Source: a virus. Taken from it: a stretch of 28,433 nt of DNA. This document shows, in pieces, positions 18,223 through 24,080 of this stretch. The notes under the pieces are model-generated. The model saw only the letters and a program-made list of their open reading frames with translations. It was not told where the DNA came from and made no database searches. The number at the start of each line of letters is the position of its first letter. Within the stretch, counting starts at the first letter, position 1. The position numbers were made by a program, and so were the translations under genes. Location: positions 1 to 28,433 of IMG/VR virus record IMGVR_UViG_3300025120_000395; one strand, written 5' to 3'.

Positions 18223-18393
18223 TTATTGAAGGGTGTCTAACTGGCTTTGTAAGCTATCTATCTGGGATTTAATCCTGTTTACCCTCAACTCTCGCCTATC
18301 TTCTTCAATGATTGATAATATTTGATCCTTTGCTTCTTCCGACACGTTAGAAAGATCAACTAAGTTGTGTTTGTTTTGGTAATAATACATCAT
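18223..18393 (-). CDS. Small coiled-coil protein (56 aa), unknown function
   Basis: An open frame from ATG at 18393 to TAA at 18225-18223 codes 56 residues beginning MMYYYQNKHNLVDL and ending QIDSLQSQLDTLQ. The second half is strongly helical with heptad spacing of Ile/Leu (ILSIIEEDRREL, then IKSQIDSLQSQLDTLQ), so a coiled coil is expected. AAAGG lies about 8 bases upstream of the ATG, which supports translation. It is the last gene of the - strand arm, facing the holin. No family is recognised. The short length makes a chance ORF possible, but the ribosome site, coding-like composition and the way it fills the gap argue for a real gene. Confidence 0.6.
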   Translation of the reverse strand: MMYYYQNKHNLVDLSNVSEEAKDQILSIIEEDRRELRVNRIKSQIDSLQSQLDTLQ

Positions 18394-18431
18394 AAAAATA
18401 ACCTTTTAATGTTAAGCGTTAAGTAAAACAT

Positions 18432-18453
18432 GGAACCTTATCATAAGCATTCC
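18432..18453 (-). other. Imperfect hairpin between membrane protein and coiled-coil genes
   Basis: GGAA-c-CTTA, loop tca, TAAG-ca-TTCC forms a stem with one internal loop in the 88-base gap 18394-18481. On the - strand it is followed by atgttttac, a weak T stretch. It might attenuate transcription into the 56-aa gene or protect an mRNA end; function is not demonstrated. Confidence 0.3.
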
Positions 18454-18481
18454 ATCTGTACATATTAACATATTAATTATT

Positions 18482-18727
18482 TTATTTCAAGATGTAAGTA
18501 AGAAGTCCATTTATAAATATGGATATAGATACAGCATTGACAACTATCAAAGCCCTATCGTTCCAGATCAGTGCAACAACCATCCATCCTATTACTCCAA
18601 TCAAATGAAAGATTAGATTAAGAGGATAGATGTTATGAGTTGTAAGTAGCATACCAATTAAAAGAATTATGGACGACACCCACTTTATGTACCAGTCTTT
18701 AGTGTAAGTGGGTGTTGTCTTTTGCAT
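18482..18727 (-). CDS. Small two- to three-helix membrane protein
   Basis: The ATG at 18727 gives 81 residues and is preceded by AGAGG 9 bases upstream; a longer frame from a TTG at 18763 lacks such a site, so the shorter form is preferred. After a polar start (MQKTTPTYTKDWYIKW) there are hydrophobic segments at about residues 18-30, 37-52 and 57-79, with HNIYPLN and WNDR as short polar turns. Small membrane proteins of this layout are frequent in marine T4- and podo-type phages, often next to nucleotide metabolism genes, with no known role. It lies downstream of the ribonucleotide reductase after a 79-base gap that contains no gene. A second holin or antiholin is possible but unsupported. 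Confidence 0.7.
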   Translation of the reverse strand: MQKTTPTYTKDWYIKWVSSIILLIGMLLTTHNIYPLNLIFHLIGVIGWMVVALIWNDRALIVVNAVSISIFINGLLTYILK

Positions 18728-18806
18728 AATCAATGACCTCTGTAATGTATTGTGTGTCTCCAAAACATTCTACAAGCCCATCTTAGTTTTATAGTAAACT
18801 TTTTAA

Positions 18807-20492
18807 TCAAGACCCACATGTTCCTCCGTGTCCTGATAGGTCGCATATGTCATGTGTTTCAACTGACTCCTCAAACTCTTCTCCAAGTTTGTCTTTGGCT
18901 TCGTTGTAGCTGACCTTAGTTAAAGGCTGACCACCACGACTACCATTAGGATAAACAGTGAACCCACGCAGATTGCCAGAATATCTGGCGAGTGTTTCAG
19001 CGAATGAGTCAACCATGTCTTCATTGTTTAATTTACTCCCCCATTCAGGTAAGTTAATTGTACTTGATATAGACATGTCCACGTAGCTTTGAACGTCTGC
19101 TTGAAACTTAATTCTCCTTTCATAATCTTCTGCTAGATCTAAAGCAGATTCAATACTATCTGGATCTGTTCCATACGTTTCTATTATTTCTTTTGCAGCA
19201 GCATCAACAACATATTGATAGTGCCATCTGTTCCCATTCTTTAGATACCTTCTCTTGTAAGCTACAGCAAAGATAGGTTCAATGCCTGTACTTGTACCAG
19301 CTAAGATACCAATAGAACCAGTGGGAGCAATGGCTCTGTTTGCTACTGGTCTACTCAGTGATAGTTCATCTGAAAACTCTTTAGATACTTTATCACTCAC
19401 TCCTTTGTAAACACTTAACCATGCATGTAGTTGAGGTGTTACTTCATAACGATCTCCTTGTTTAAGTAACCACTCATGTACACCCATGATACCCAGTCCA
19501 AGTCTCCTGTTCTTTTGTCTTACGTCATATACTTTTTCATAAGGAAGCTTGGCTTTCAACGTACCACATATTAAAAACTTTGTGGCTAACTTAATGACAT
19601 CATGTAGTTCAGTAATGGAATCGATACGGGCAAAGTTAATGCTACCCAAATTACAAACGTCACTGTCATCGGAACTTGTAACTTCGGTACAAGCATTTCT
19701 GAGTGTCTCTTGTTCCTTTTCAAAGAAGTTAAACGAGAAACCCGGCTCTCCATTTCTAAGAGCCTGACGTACATTAGTCCTAAATACATCTCCAATATCT
19801 CCAGTTTCGTAGTAGTTAAGTAACCACTCAGTGTCATAATTAATACTTATGTTTGTCATGTCTAGTGGTGCAGGAAAATTAAAGTCATCTGTTTTTATGT
19901 CAGCAAGTGTCTGTCCTGTCTTACCGACTGGCATCTCATCCCAGTTCTTGCACGTAAGAAAATCTTGTACATCAGAATGCTTCCAGTTTAATGAAGCATA
20001 GATAGCTGATCTTCTGCTACCGCCTTGCATCACTCGTCTGCCTATTTCGTTAATCATCTGCATCTTAGGTATAGGGCCAGACGCTGTACCACCTGTTCCT
20101 TTTAACGTAGCACCTGCACCACGATATACAGAATAGTCAATACCGATACCACCACCTGTCATAAGACATGACTCTGTTTTCCAAGACAAATTAGCCCAGT
20201 CTTCTCTGGTGTCTTCCTCTGCTCTCAATAAAAAACAATTGTTAAAAAACTTATTACTTCTCCCAGCATAATAAAGATAACGTCCACCGGGAATGAACTT
20301 TAAATCAGTTATCATGTTGGTAAGTTCTTTTACTTCATCAGATGATAGGTGGTCTCCACAGACATCCTCTGCAAGTGTGTGTGCTAGATCCTGCCAAGTC
20401 TCACAACCATCATGCATATACTTATGTTTAAAGATTGTTTCACTGAACTCAGATCTGAACATAGGGTTTTCGTTGCTACGCCATGTAGACAT
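18807..20492 (-). CDS. nrdJ: Adenosylcobalamin-dependent (class II) ribonucleotide reductase
   Basis: This 561-residue enzyme converts ribonucleotides to deoxyribonucleotides for phage DNA synthesis. Motifs in order: FIPGGRYLYYAGR (66-78), NNC (84-86) with the first redox cysteine, GGGIGIDYS (113-121), GGSRRSA (157-163), the active-site NACTE (266-270: thiyl-forming C268 and E270), C280 in the SDVCNLGSIN segment as disulfide partner, PTGSIGILAGTSTGIEP, and a C-terminal cysteine pair C550/C559 for reduction by thioredoxin-like donors. No ATP-cone is present and no small radical-subunit (nrdB) gene neighbours it, which supports class II, using host- or environment-derived B12. It is compact, as usual for phage enzymes. 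AAAGGAGAG lies just before the ATG. The class call is by motif memory; a class I alpha subunit is less likely. Confidence 0.85.
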   Translation of the reverse strand: MSTWRSNENPMFRSEFSETIFKHKYMHDGCETWQDLAHTLAEDVCGDHLSSDEVKELTNMITDLKFIPGGRYLYYAGRSNKFFNNCFLLRAEEDTREDWANLSWKTESCLMTGGGIGIDYSVYRGAGATLKGTGGTASGPIPKMQMINEIGRRVMQGGSRRSAIYASLNWKHSDVQDFLTCKNWDEMPVGKTGQTLADIKTDDFNFPAPLDMTNISINYDTEWLLNYYETGDIGDVFRTNVRQALRNGEPGFSFNFFEKEQETLRNACTEVTSSDDSDVCNLGSINFARIDSITELHDVIKLATKFLICGTLKAKLPYEKVYDVRQKNRRLGLGIMGVHEWLLKQGDRYEVTPQLHAWLSVYKGVSDKVSKEFSDELSLSRPVANRAIAPTGSIGILAGTSTGIEPIFAVAYKRRYLKNGNRWHYQYVVDAAAKEIIETYGTDPDSIESALDLAEDYERRIKFQADVQSYVDMSISSTINLPEWGSKLNNEDMVDSFAETLARYSGNLRGFTVYPNGSRGGQPLTKVSYNEAKDKLGEEFEESVETHDICDLSGHGGTCGS

Positions 20493-20523
20493 ATTCTCTC
20501 TCCTTTAGATGTTAAATTTAATA

Positions 20524-20736
20524 TTATAAGTCGTAAAGTCTTTGTGCTATGTTACTTCTTACAACCCATATGTAGCTGTCACCAATTGTTTCTCTTTCTG
20601 ACCAGATACTAAAGCCTGTTTTACAGCCACGTTTTTCATAATACCTTGTTATGTTATCAATCAAAAGCTCTGTTCTTCTTTTTGATTCTAAATAATTATA
20701 CTTAGGATTAGGGTTTGCATTCAAAGAGTTATTCAC
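20524..20736 (-). CDS. Small unknown protein (70 aa), GTG start
   Basis: The frame starts with GTG at 20736, inside the last 8 bases of the DUF3310-like gene, with AAAAGG about 9 bases upstream. The protein is basic and polar: ESKRRTELLIDNITRYYEKRGCKTGFSIW, then SYIWVVRSNIAQRLYDL. The pattern helix-beta-beta-helix is suggestive of a small DNA- or RNA-binding fold, but no family is recognised. It fills the space between DUF3310 and the reductase in a tight - strand operon. A perfect TATAAT-like hexamer on the - strand sits at 20528-20523 at its 3' end, but without a matching -35 box. Confidence 0.6.
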   Translation of the reverse strand: MNNSLNANPNPKYNYLESKRRTELLIDNITRYYEKRGCKTGFSIWSERETIGDSYIWVVRSNIAQRLYDL

Positions 20737-21031
20737 TTTCTTTTACCTTTTCTATTAAGAGATTTAAATAGTATTTTGATTTCTCCAAATCTTCTAAAGG
20801 CTTACCCTTGTAGTTATAACGCCACAAGTATTTAAGTATGTTTCCTTTTAAGTAACCACAAAAATCTGAGTCTTCCATGCTGGCTTCTATTGCACGTATA
20901 GCCTCAACATTCTTACGATTATAATGGGGTGGTTGGTTAACCATATCTACTGTGTCATCTTTATTATTATTACTGTAAGGCGATAACATAGTATCTTCTT
21001 TCATTTTATTTAAGTAGTAATCTGAACTCAT
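20729..21031 (-). CDS. DUF3310 protein (T7 gp1.7-like)
   Basis: The C-terminal two thirds carry the DUF3310 signature: VNQPPHYN (31-38), EAIRAIEASM, DFCGYLKGNILKYLWRYNYKG and KPLEDLEKSKYYLNLLIE. The first 30 residues are polar and variable. T7 gp1.7, a member of this family, has been described as a nucleoside-monophosphate kinase, so a role in nucleotide supply next to ribonucleotide reductase makes sense; whether this 100-residue form is catalytic cannot be told because it lacks a P-loop. GGAGAG precedes the ATG by about 6 bases. Its end overlaps the next small gene by 8 bases. Confidence 0.85.
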   Translation of the reverse strand: MSSDYYLNKMKEDTMLSPYSNNNKDDTVDMVNQPPHYNRKNVEAIRAIEASMEDSDFCGYLKGNILKYLWRYNYKGKPLEDLEKSKYYLNLLIEKVKESE

Positions 21032-21046
21032 TTACTCTCTCCAGTT

Positions 21047-21439
21047 TTAAGTTTTAGTAGCGTTTAAAAGAATATTAATTCTTCTATATGTAAACTCTCT
21101 TTCTCCATTCATTATCATTTTAAAATACCTACGTGCATAGTATGGATCTATTCCTGCAAGTTCACATATAGGTTCAAAAGTTGATGCGGTTACACAGTCA
21201 GGAATAGTAAACCATTTAATTGCACAGTCTCTGTCTGCTACTGCTGTCTTTGGTTCTCCTTCATACTCTGGTTTAGTTGCATCTAATAAAGACTGTAAAA
21301 ATACTGCTATAAACATTACCCTTTCTGGGCTTGATCTCTTTAGTTCTTCTTGTCCTTCGTTGAAAATATATGTAGAAGAGAAATGATCCCATGTATTATT
21401 ACTACCAAGATGAATATCCTCCATACTTTGATCCGACAT
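21047..21439 (-). CDS. Conserved-type phage protein of unknown function (about 130 aa)
   Basis: The open frame extends up to 21556, but that stretch lies inside the endonuclease I gene. I chose the ATG at 21439 (130 residues, MSDQSMEDIHLG), although no good ribosome site precedes it; the ATG at 21424 with GGAT 7 bases upstream is an equal candidate. The body contains SSPERVMFIAVFLQSLLDATKP, CAIKWFT and FEPICELAGIDPYYARRYFKMIMNG, a pattern I recall from many alphaproteobacterial and marine phages, where the last part reads like a helix-turn-helix. It might bind DNA. It overlaps the end of the endonuclease gene by tens of bases, which suggests translational coupling. Confidence 0.65.
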   Translation of the reverse strand: MSDQSMEDIHLGSNNTWDHFSSTYIFNEGQEELKRSSPERVMFIAVFLQSLLDATKPEYEGEPKTAVADRDCAIKWFTIPDCVTASTFEPICELAGIDPYYARRYFKMIMNGEREFTYRRINILLNATKT

Positions 21440-21869
21440 ACTTACGGTGGTCGTGATCCTCATGTGTTGTTCTGTGTCTAGCTTTCGGTTCATTGATCCA
21501 TTTCTCAGGAACAATACGACTTGCCCACTGAAATCCTGTGTTAGTAGCCCAGTCACCTAATGTAGTAGGGCTATTCTTTCTTATCTTTACTGTAGCATCC
21601 ATAAAAATGAACCTAATGTCAAGTGTTGGGTTACTGCTTCTTACAAAGATCATCTTCTGTCTGTCCTTTAAAGGAAACCATCCCTTACATTCAAGTATAA
21701 TTCCATTAGGTAATACTATGTCAGGTGTATACCTTTTACTTATCTCAGGAACCCTATAGTCAATCTTGTATGGCTCATACTCAAAGTCATCTATCTCTCT
21801 TTCTTTGAGATCAAGATACACATTCTTTTCAAAGCTGGATCTAAAAGTTGGGAGTGAGTTCTTCGACAT
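21402..21869 (-). CDS. T7 endonuclease I-like Holliday junction resolvase
   Basis: This 155-residue protein aligns by eye along the length of T7 gp3: FRSSFEKNV, FEYEPYKIDYRVP, YTPDIVLPNGIILECKGW, DIRFIFM, KNSPTTLGDWATNTGFQWA and VPEKWINEPK. The catalytic residues of the PD-(D/E)XK nuclease are all present: E14, D50, E60 and K62. It resolves branched replication and recombination intermediates and in T7 also degrades host DNA. After residue 130 there is a His/Lys/Tyr-rich tail (HEDHDHRKY) that T7 lacks in this form. The start overlaps the exonuclease end (21841-21869), with AAGGAAG a short distance upstream. Identification is firm. Confidence 0.93.
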   Translation of the reverse strand: MSKNSLPTFRSSFEKNVYLDLKEREIDDFEYEPYKIDYRVPEISKRYTPDIVLPNGIILECKGWFPLKDRQKMIFVRSSNPTLDIRFIFMDATVKIRKNSPTTLGDWATNTGFQWASRIVPEKWINEPKARHRTTHEDHDHRKYVGSKYGGYSSW

Positions 21870-22695
21870 TGGGAAGCTTCCTTACCTCAGTTAAATACCG
21901 TGTACCATTAGCGTAATTAAAACCACGTAAACCAATACCATCATTAGCATCTTCCCAACATTCAAATTTAAATCTACAATACGAACACCCAGTAGCCAGC
22001 TTTCTATTCCCTGATTGACCATCTGCTGTATCATCATAACATCTTTGAGGTGGAGTATCTTTTGATAGTGCTTGTTTTAATTCTTTGACTCTATCTTCAG
22101 GGTCAATCATTTCCATTCGATGTAAGGGCATCACAGTTACTTGACCTGTTTGTTTATCCATTACAATGAAAGCTGTTTCCTGATCGTTGTTCTTGTGTGC
22201 ATATGCAGACATCTGTCCTACGTATCCAAAGGGATCGTCTTCTGTAAGTGTTTGGTTCTTAAACTTACTAAAGGATCTACCTGATGCTGATTTAAAATCT
22301 ACTAGAACACCATCAACTCTAGCGTCTTGGTGTCCCTTAACTCCATCTATATCGTGTTCTTCTTGTTGATCTTCTACAGAATGTCCTGCCATCTTAACTA
22401 ATAAAACAAGTAGTTCTTCTATCATGTGACCATAAAGAAACTTTAATCTTGTGGAATAGTCTAGCTGTTCAGGTTCTGTACTGTCCCTAGACTCATACCA
22501 TAACTGTCTTGCTGGCTTACCGAGAGAAGACATTCTTAATACAGTTCGCTTCTCTTTGCTAACAGCTTCTGTAAAAGAAGAGGTGATAGCATCAGAAACA
22601 TTATCACAAAATACTTTTAGTAGTTCAGGGTCTGGAGAGGAACCCTTCTGCCACAACTGTTCAAGATCATGTGTTAACGTGGAGATATTTTTCAT
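21841..22695 (-). CDS. Cas4/RecB-like PD-(D/E)XK exonuclease
   Basis: The 284-residue protein has the RecB-nuclease motif series: GHQDARVDG (D124) followed by VLVDFKSA (D133-x-K135) and FGYVGQMSAY (Q161xxxY165). Near the C-terminus C219, C237, C240 and C246 could hold an iron-sulphur cluster as in Cas4 and AddB enzymes; the usual N-terminal cysteine position (here GKPARQLWY) lacks one, so C219 may substitute or the cluster may be absent. In podoviruses this protein takes the place of T7 gp6 exonuclease in primer removal and recombination. It is placed between ssDNA-binding protein and endonuclease I, which overlaps its last 29 bases. AAAGGTGAT precedes the ATG. A CRISPR role is not suggested, as no other cas gene is near. 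Confidence 0.85.
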   Translation of the reverse strand: MKNISTLTHDLEQLWQKGSSPDPELLKVFCDNVSDAITSSFTEAVSKEKRTVLRMSSLGKPARQLWYESRDSTEPEQLDYSTRLKFLYGHMIEELLVLLVKMAGHSVEDQQEEHDIDGVKGHQDARVDGVLVDFKSASGRSFSKFKNQTLTEDDPFGYVGQMSAYAHKNNDQETAFIVMDKQTGQVTVMPLHRMEMIDPEDRVKELKQALSKDTPPQRCYDDTADGQSGNRKLATGCSYCRFKFECWEDANDGIGLRGFNYANGTRYLTEVRKLPNVEELTPNF

Positions 22696-22721
22696 AATGC
22701 TATCACCTTTCTTATGCTAAG

Positions 22722-23225
22722 TTATATAGGAGAATCCTCAATGCGTTCTTCACTGAACCCACCTTCAACAACTGGGAAATCTTCTGAGTCTCCTGCGTTA
22801 GGATTATCATATTCAACAAGGTCAACTAACTGAACACCTTGTAAAAGGAACATATCAAATCCTGTCTTCGTAGTCTTGGAGACAAACTTAGCATTAACAA
22901 CTGAACCATTGCCCAACTTTTGATACATAGAATCATCAAGTTGTTTATTAGAACCATCGACTAATGGTGGCTTCGGGTTCAGATTACCATTGTAATCGTA
23001 TCCATATGCTTTTAATGTTACGAACTTACCTTTCATTCCAGCATTGGCTTTACCTGACTCAGGATCATCTGTCTTAACATTTAATCCTGCACTCTTGGCA
23101 GCCTCAACATTCTTCTTGTCAAGATTACCAATCTCAATGGAGTAACGTTTGTCATCAGGTGACATAGGTGTACCCATCGGGGTGTGTAGTTTAGGCCAAT
23201 AAGCTTTTCCAGAAATAACTGGCAT
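22722..23225 (-). CDS. T7 gp2.5-like single-stranded DNA-binding protein
   Basis: This 167-residue protein has the features of the marine-phage gp2.5 family: an N-terminal strand region with SGKAYWPKL and DDKRYSIEIGNLD, a KFVTLKAYGYDYNG segment, GNGSVVNAKFVSK and FLLQGVQLVDLVEY typical of the OB-fold core, and an acidic, flexible tail (from about 142: NAGDSEDFPVVEGGFSEERIEDSPI region) that in T7 contacts polymerase and helicase. It protects ssDNA and coordinates the replisome. The start has AGAGGA 8 bases upstream, after a 76-base gap from the next upstream gene that contains a candidate promoter. It is positioned directly before the exonuclease gene. Confidence is good for function, less for precise subfamily. 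Confidence 0.8.
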   Translation of the reverse strand: MPVISGKAYWPKLHTPMGTPMSPDDKRYSIEIGNLDKKNVEAAKSAGLNVKTDDPESGKANAGMKGKFVTLKAYGYDYNGNLNPKPPLVDGSNKQLDDSMYQKLGNGSVVNAKFVSKTTKTGFDMFLLQGVQLVDLVEYDNPNAGDSEDFPVVEGGFSEERIEDSPI

Positions 23226-23276
23226 AGTTTTTATCCTCTTCGTTTTCTATAGGTTTCAAAAATTTAGTACTCACTA

Positions 23277-23305
23277 CAAATAAAGCAACCGATATCGATA
23301 GTCAA
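23277..23305 (-). promoter_or_regulatory. Weak candidate promoter upstream of ssDNA-binding protein
   Basis: On the - strand TTGACT (23305-23300) is followed after 17 bases by TATTTG (23282-23277). The -35 box is 5 of 6, the -10 box poor. This is the longest gap within the otherwise overlapping replication genes upstream of the ssDNA-binding protein, and it also holds the palindrome CGATATCG (23290-23297). A protein expressed in large amounts would benefit from a separate promoter, but the assignment is tentative. Confidence 0.3.
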
Positions 23306-23790
23306 GAAAAAAATTTAATATCGTGTAACTTTTTTATAGGCAGGTTGTAGCAGTCTGCCTTAATAATAAATCCGTTGTCTCCTTCCTTTTCTCCTTTCTT
23401 ATAAAATGTTGCTTCATCAAAATACTTTTCTTTCTCTATCCATCCTAGCACCCAACCCTTTGACAGGTCATGTAACATTCGGACGAATACATAGACATCA
23501 CATGTTTGTTTTGTGTTATAAGCTGACACACTACACATGTAATAATCTAATGGTTTAACACCGCATCGTTTAGTCTTCACATCTATCGTGAACTTGGGTG
23601 TCTTAATATCATAGTCATAAGTGTTTGATATCTCACTATCTTTTAGCATATCGTTAACACCTATCTCACCTAAGAAACCTATCACATTGCCAGTTCCTTT
23701 TGAGATAGAGTTGTTTAGTATTCCCATCTCCTCTGACTTCTTGTTAGCCAAAGTGATCCAATCTTCTTTGATATTAAATTCATCTATCAT
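23302..23790 (-). CDS. Small PD-(D/E)XK nuclease-like protein (162 aa)
   Basis: The N-terminal half reads as a restriction-endonuclease fold: a helix with GFLGEIGVNDML (E42 as the first acidic residue), NTYDYDIKTPKFTIDVKTKRC with D70-x-K72 as the catalytic core, then YYMCSVSAYNTKQTCDVYVFVRM as the following beta-alpha element. This order is common in phage and restriction nucleases acting on double-stranded DNA. Cysteines at 76, 86, 97 and 147 are scattered and do not form a clear zinc site. The ATG lies inside the last 11 bases of the preceding PD-(D/E)XK gene, so the two are probably translated together. Substrate is unknown; it could be a resolvase, a host-DNA nuclease or a catalytically altered partner. 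Confidence 0.65.
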   Translation of the reverse strand: MIDEFNIKEDWITLANKKSEEMGILNNSISKGTGNVIGFLGEIGVNDMLKDSEISNTYDYDIKTPKFTIDVKTKRCGVKPLDYYMCSVSAYNTKQTCDVYVFVRMLHDLSKGWVLGWIEKEKYFDEATFYKKGEKEGDNGFIIKADCYNLPIKKLHDIKFFS

Positions 23791-24079
23791 TTACATCATC
23801 TTCCCAGTAAAATTTATGTTCAATCTTTTCATAGTAAAGCATACGTACACCTAACTTTAATTGCATATCGGTCTTACGTGGAGGAGAGAATTTATTTTTA
23901 ACGTTAAAAGTTCTGGTCTTAACATCAATCAGTATTCTTTCTCCCGTTTCTGAGTCCACTGCTACTAAATCAATAGGCCCAGTACATGTTGAGTTTATAA
24001 ACACTTCATACCCTTTTTCTAACAACCACACTACAGCTTTATGTTCTGAGATATCACCAGTTCTATTTGCACTAAACAT
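23780..24079 (-). CDS. Small PD-(D/E)XK nuclease (99 aa), PDDEXK_5-like
   Basis: I place the start at the ATG at 24079, one base after the polymerase stop, giving 99 residues; a longer frame from TTG at 24127 lies inside the polymerase gene and has no advantage. The motif set is complete: GDISEHKAVVWLLEKGYEV with E12, GPIDLVAVD with D37, and ILIDVKTR with D52-x-K54. This arrangement resembles the group-I-intron/archaeal resolvase-like PDDEXK_5 family. It is close to the minimal size for the fold, so it presumably works as a dimer or with its overlapping neighbour. Its role in the phage is unknown; candidates are junction resolution or host-DNA degradation. Confidence 0.75.
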   Translation of the reverse strand: MFSANRTGDISEHKAVVWLLEKGYEVFINSTCTGPIDLVAVDSETGERILIDVKTRTFNVKNKFSPPRKTDMQLKLGVRMLYYEKIEHKFYWEDDVNDR

Positions 24080-24080
24080 C

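Noticed and set aside
18168-18230. 20-codon + strand ORF after the holin
   Set aside because: No ribosome site, very short, overlaps an inverted repeat and the end of the - strand 56-aa gene.
18728-18763. N-terminal extension of the small membrane protein from a TTG start
   Set aside because: The TTG has no clear ribosome site, while the ATG at 18727 has AGAGG at normal spacing; the extension is polar and not needed for the membrane helices.
18764-18806. TTGATT and TATAAA on the - strand after the reductase stop as a promoter
   Set aside because: The spacing is only 11 bases, too short for a sigma70 promoter.
20523-20528. Perfect TATAAT on the - strand upstream of the ribonucleotide reductase
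   Set aside because: No -35-like hexamer at 16-18 bases and no extended -10; in AT-rich DNA such a hexamer is expected by chance.
21841-22695. Cas4-like gene as sign of a CRISPR system
   Set aside because: No repeat-spacer array or other cas gene is seen; this nuclease family is common in phage replication modules.
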